From: Globobulimina sp.
Lineage: Eukaryota > Foraminifera > Rotaliida
Reading direction: 5' to 3'
Assembly: GCA_003354225.1 (NCBI GenBank)
Contig: PIVH01000363.1
Span: 1 to 6,096 of the forward strand
DNA length: 6,096 nucleotides
The notes under the pieces are model-generated. The model had not been told where the DNA came from. It did not search any database and saw nothing but the letters and a program-made list of their open reading frames with translations. The translations under genes and the position numbers were made by a program. This document shows, one piece after another, positions 5,781 to 6,096 of this stretch. Numbering within the stretch: the stretch's first letter is position 1; every line of letters begins with the position of its first letter.

Positions 5781-5787
5781 TATAAAA
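5781..5787 (+). promoter_or_regulatory. TATA box TATAAAA, probable main promoter
   Basis: An exact TATAAAA sits 5 bases after the recombinase stop. Initiation 25-30 bases downstream (about 5806-5815) would start a transcript that crosses the unit join into gag. This requires the circle or a tandem or terminal repeat copy; in a linear single copy it would be at the wrong end. Confidence 0.5.
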
Positions 5788-5792
5788 CAGTA

Positions 5793-5938
5793 ACGATTGG
5801 TTGTGAAACGTCCGGGTAACGTTTGGTATATTAAAGGTTGATATTGCGGTTCTGTAATACTTCAGAAGTACTATCCAGTACATCTGACGAACCACAATAG
5901 AAACCTAGATATCTCCGAACCTGTCACCAACCAATCGT
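5793..5938 (+). ncRNA. Structured RNA/DNA element (multi-branched fold)
   Basis: An 11-bp perfect closing stem (5793-5803 with 5928-5938) encloses two arms. Arm 1 is a hairpin, AAACGT (5806-5811) with ACGTTT (5819-5824). Arm 2 is a long stem: 5835-5839/5902-5906, then a symmetric GA/GA internal loop (tandem G-A pairs), 5842-5846/5895-5899, one C-A mismatch, and 5848-5852/5889-5893, topped by a small TACTT/AAGTA hairpin. It matches no ribozyme class I can name. It could be an encapsidation, translation or recombination signal. Pairings were read by eye. Confidence 0.5.
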
Positions 5939-5939
5939 A

Positions 5940-5955
5940 GGTATCGAAAGATACC
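5940..5955 (+). other. 6-bp hairpin with GAAA tetraloop
   Basis: GGTATC (5940-5945) pairs with GATACC (5950-5955) around GAAA, a GNRA tetraloop. GNRA loops stabilise RNA and dock into receptors, which favours an RNA role. It lies directly downstream of the larger fold and just before the donor at 5965. Confidence 0.6.
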
Positions 5956-5964
5956 CAAACCTAA

Positions 5965-5970
5965 GTAAGA
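5965..5970 (+). other. Candidate 5' splice donor GTAAGA (leader intron)
   Basis: CCTAA|GTAAGA resembles a consensus donor. Paired with the acceptor at 188 across the join it defines a 201-base intron that contains the only two upstream ATGs (5-7 and 109-111). Confidence 0.4.
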
Positions 5971-5973
5971 CGA

Positions 5974-6022
5974 ACAGAATTATGTGTTTTGTGGAACTAA
6001 AGGGACAAAACACAAGTTCTGT
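5974..6022 (+). other. Imperfect 16-bp hairpin spanning the circle join
   Basis: The inner stem is a perfect 10 bp, TGTGTTTTGT (5983-5992) against ACAAAACACA (6005-6014), with a 12-base loop. A 3x2 internal loop separates it from an outer 6-bp stem, ACAGAA (5974-5979) with TTCTGT (6017-6022). The inner stem is also present at 6-15/28-37 in the left copy, but the outer 5' arm exists only if 5977 is followed by base 1. It may act as DNA (recombination site) or as RNA (inside the inferred 5' intron). Confidence 0.75.
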
Positions 6023-6096
6023 AGGAAAACTAACTAAGCAGTCCAGAAAAGCGTTTCTGGAAACACCACATAATATTACATAATTATGACGTCATC
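5978..6096. repeat. 119-bp terminal direct repeat, right copy
   Basis: Exact second copy of 1-119. The bases just upstream (5965-5977) continue a hairpin into this repeat, so the join 5977 to 1 appears to be natural contiguous sequence rather than an arbitrary end. Confidence 0.95.

Larger units (their letters stand above)
1..5977 (+). mobile_element. YR retrotransposon (DIRS/PAT/Ngaro-like), one complete circular or tandem unit
   Basis: Gag-like, RT-RNase H and tyrosine recombinase reading frames lie in one orientation, which is the defining gene set of YR retrotransposons. These insert through a circular DNA using a tyrosine recombinase rather than a DDE integrase. All major catalytic motifs are present and the long frames are uninterrupted, so the copy looks intact. 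I see no protease, methyltransferase or SGNH hydrolase domain. Canonical DIRS1 elements usually carry a methyltransferase-like domain after RNase H, so a PAT/Ngaro-like or divergent lineage is more likely, but the subfamily is not settled. The unit length of 5977 bp comes from the 119-bp end overlap. Class assignment is firm; circular state is inferred. Confidence 0.88.
5777..5977 (+). promoter_or_regulatory. Control region after YR, upstream of the next unit
   Basis: Non-coding. In circular reading it continues into 1-217 for a total of 418 bases before the Gag ATG. It carries a TATA box at the start, a highly self-complementary central part and a GTAAGA donor near the end. From about 5811 to 5964 there is no ATG at all, as expected of a 5' leader. 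Confidence 0.6.

Noticed and set aside
4391-5811. Shared 9-mer GTGAAACGT at 4391 and 5803 as a recombination core
   Set aside because: A single 9-base match between non-coding regions of this size is about what chance gives, and the flanks do not match.
5884-5903. Hammerhead-ribozyme-like CTGACGA followed by GAAA
   Set aside because: The bases between the two boxes cannot form stem II, and they instead take part in a longer stem with 5842-5852. No stem I or III with a cleavage triplet is visible.

Overview
The window is an AT-rich, compact, protein-coding circle or tandem unit. It reads as a eukaryotic tyrosine-recombinase (YR) retrotransposon of the DIRS/PAT/Ngaro assemblage. All coding is on the + strand, in the order Gag exon 1 (218-871), Gag exon 2 with a CCCH/CCHC-like zinc motif and an RGG tail (1160-2128), reverse transcriptase-RNase H (up to 4159), and tyrosine recombinase (up to 5776). 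No DDE integrase, aspartic protease, envelope or methyltransferase domain is visible. Eukaryotic traits are GT...AG intron-like boundaries, TATA boxes, AATAAA signals, RGG and basic NLS-like tracts, and no Shine-Dalgarno/operon layout. The host cannot be named from the sequence.

The first 119 bases are repeated exactly as the last 119, and both copies touch the window edges. This fits a closed circle (unit 5977 bp) or head-to-tail copies whose assembly overlap was left in. Circular DNA is the predicted replication intermediate of YR retrotransposons. Read as a circle, the non-coding control region runs 5777-5977 then 1-217. It holds a TATA box (5781), a strongly foldable segment (5793-5955), a GTAAGA donor (5965), a hairpin spanning the contig join, a second hairpin, a CRE palindrome (109-118), an AATAAA (173) and a T-tract acceptor (188). 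The first Gag ATG follows at 218. Removing the inferred 5' intron takes out the only two upstream ATGs.

The layout suggests expression by splicing. Exon 1 stays open until a phase-0 GTATGA donor at 872. Candidate acceptors at 1159 (Gag exon 2), 2248 (RT-RNase H) and 4720 (YR) are also phase 0, and all four reading frames coincide. One 5' exon with a nuclear-localisation-like start could therefore be joined to each of the three downstream proteins. This is inference from sequence alone.

The roughly 560-base RT-YR gap (4160-4720) holds AATAAA signals, a 93-bp-period duplication of a 77-bp unit that folds into a hairpin, bZIP-type TGACGTAA sites and a 9-bp inverted repeat. Gag would package the RNA, RT-RNase H would copy it, and the recombinase would insert the circular DNA product.
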